The notes under the pieces were generated by a model, which saw only the letters and a list, made by a program, of their open reading frames with translations, did no database searches and was not told the DNA's origin. The translations under genes were made by a program, and so were the position numbers. DNA of 64,000 nt from Martinezella rhizogenes (GTDB lineage: Bacteria; Pseudomonadota; Alphaproteobacteria; Rhizobiales; Rhizobiaceae). This document shows, one piece after another, positions 63,884 through 64,000 of this stretch; the first letter of the stretch is position 1, and each line of letters starts with the position of its first letter. The stretch covers positions 62,001-126,000 of the forward strand of contig NZ_JAPYZZ010000006.1 in NCBI RefSeq assembly GCF_027460065.1, read 5' to 3'.

Positions 63884-64000
63884 TTTGAATCCATTTCGAG
63901 TTCAAACCGTTGCAAATTATCTTCGCGGATACCTATGAAAAATCTCTTACGCCTCAAAATTTAATTACTATTTTCAATATATTAGCCAAATTACGGACGC
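63884..64000. other. Upstream region of the third chemoreceptor
   Basis: 117 AT-rich bases holding the promoter of the chemoreceptor. The 23-bp operator-like site seen before the second chemoreceptor is not present here. The window ends before another gene. Confidence 0.4.

Overview
The window looks like part of a large plasmid or chromid of a Rhizobiaceae bacterium (Rhizobium/Agrobacterium group). The grounds are GC-rich coding sequence with strong AGGAG-type ribosome binding sites, a conjugation coupling protein, the set of small conserved genes typical of rhizobial plasmids (ArdC-like, two DUF736, ParB-like, methylase-helicase, DUF3991/Toprim, DUF1419-like, WGR), three chemoreceptors, and sugar ABC transport and glycerol genes of rhizobial type. 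No replication genes, rRNA, tRNA or CRISPR array were seen. All family names are from reading the sequence, not from searches.

Layout. 1-5.8 kb: 5'-truncated TraG/VirD4 coupling protein and a TraA/RecD-type helicase without a relaxase domain, closed by a perfect 16-bp hairpin. 5.9-9.75 kb (minus strand): chemoreceptor, orphan sugar-binding protein and a 95-aa protein, preceded by a 23-bp operator-like site. 10-34.3 kb: the plasmid backbone block, almost all on the minus strand, with an IS110-type transposase, gene remnants, and GC-rich leaders in front of many genes, several closed by long-range inverted repeats. Embedded at 23.2-26.7 kb on the plus strand is a two-gene AAA+ ATPase / subtilisin-like protease module. 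34.5-52 kb: an AraC regulator and a 16-kb one-direction metabolic array (tpi, fba, fbp, chemoreceptor, adk, acs, glpD, glpK, SGNH esterase, two ABC permeases, ABC ATPase, sugar-binding protein), followed on the plus strand by a second SGNH hydrolase and a ROK-family regulator. 54.4-61 kb: an AT-richer island with a tightly overlapping minus-strand operon (thymidylate-kinase-like, phosphoribosyltransferase, small protein, DUF2156/GNAT-like, small ORF, nucleotidyltransferase interrupted by an in-frame amber codon, MFS exporter) and a divergent purE. 61.6-63.9 kb: a third chemoreceptor whose signalling domain is nearly identical at DNA level to that of the second one.

How the genes may work together. 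The metabolic array reads as a peripheral pathway: a substrate is sensed (chemoreceptors), imported (sugar-type ABC system), de-esterified (SGNH enzymes), and its parts enter central metabolism as acetate (Acs, with Adk recycling the AMP) and glycerol (GlpK, GlpD, then Tpi, Fba, Fbp up to fructose-6-phosphate). Three almost identical 23-bp imperfect palindromes lie in front of the three transcription units carrying these genes, and the ROK regulator encoded in the same locus is the obvious candidate to bind them.

Most unusual items: the shared operator set; the family of leaders with long-range closing stems in the backbone block; the nucleotide-chemistry island with its amber-interrupted nucleotidyltransferase; and the AAA+/subtilase pair, which resembles accessory protease modules of possible defence function.
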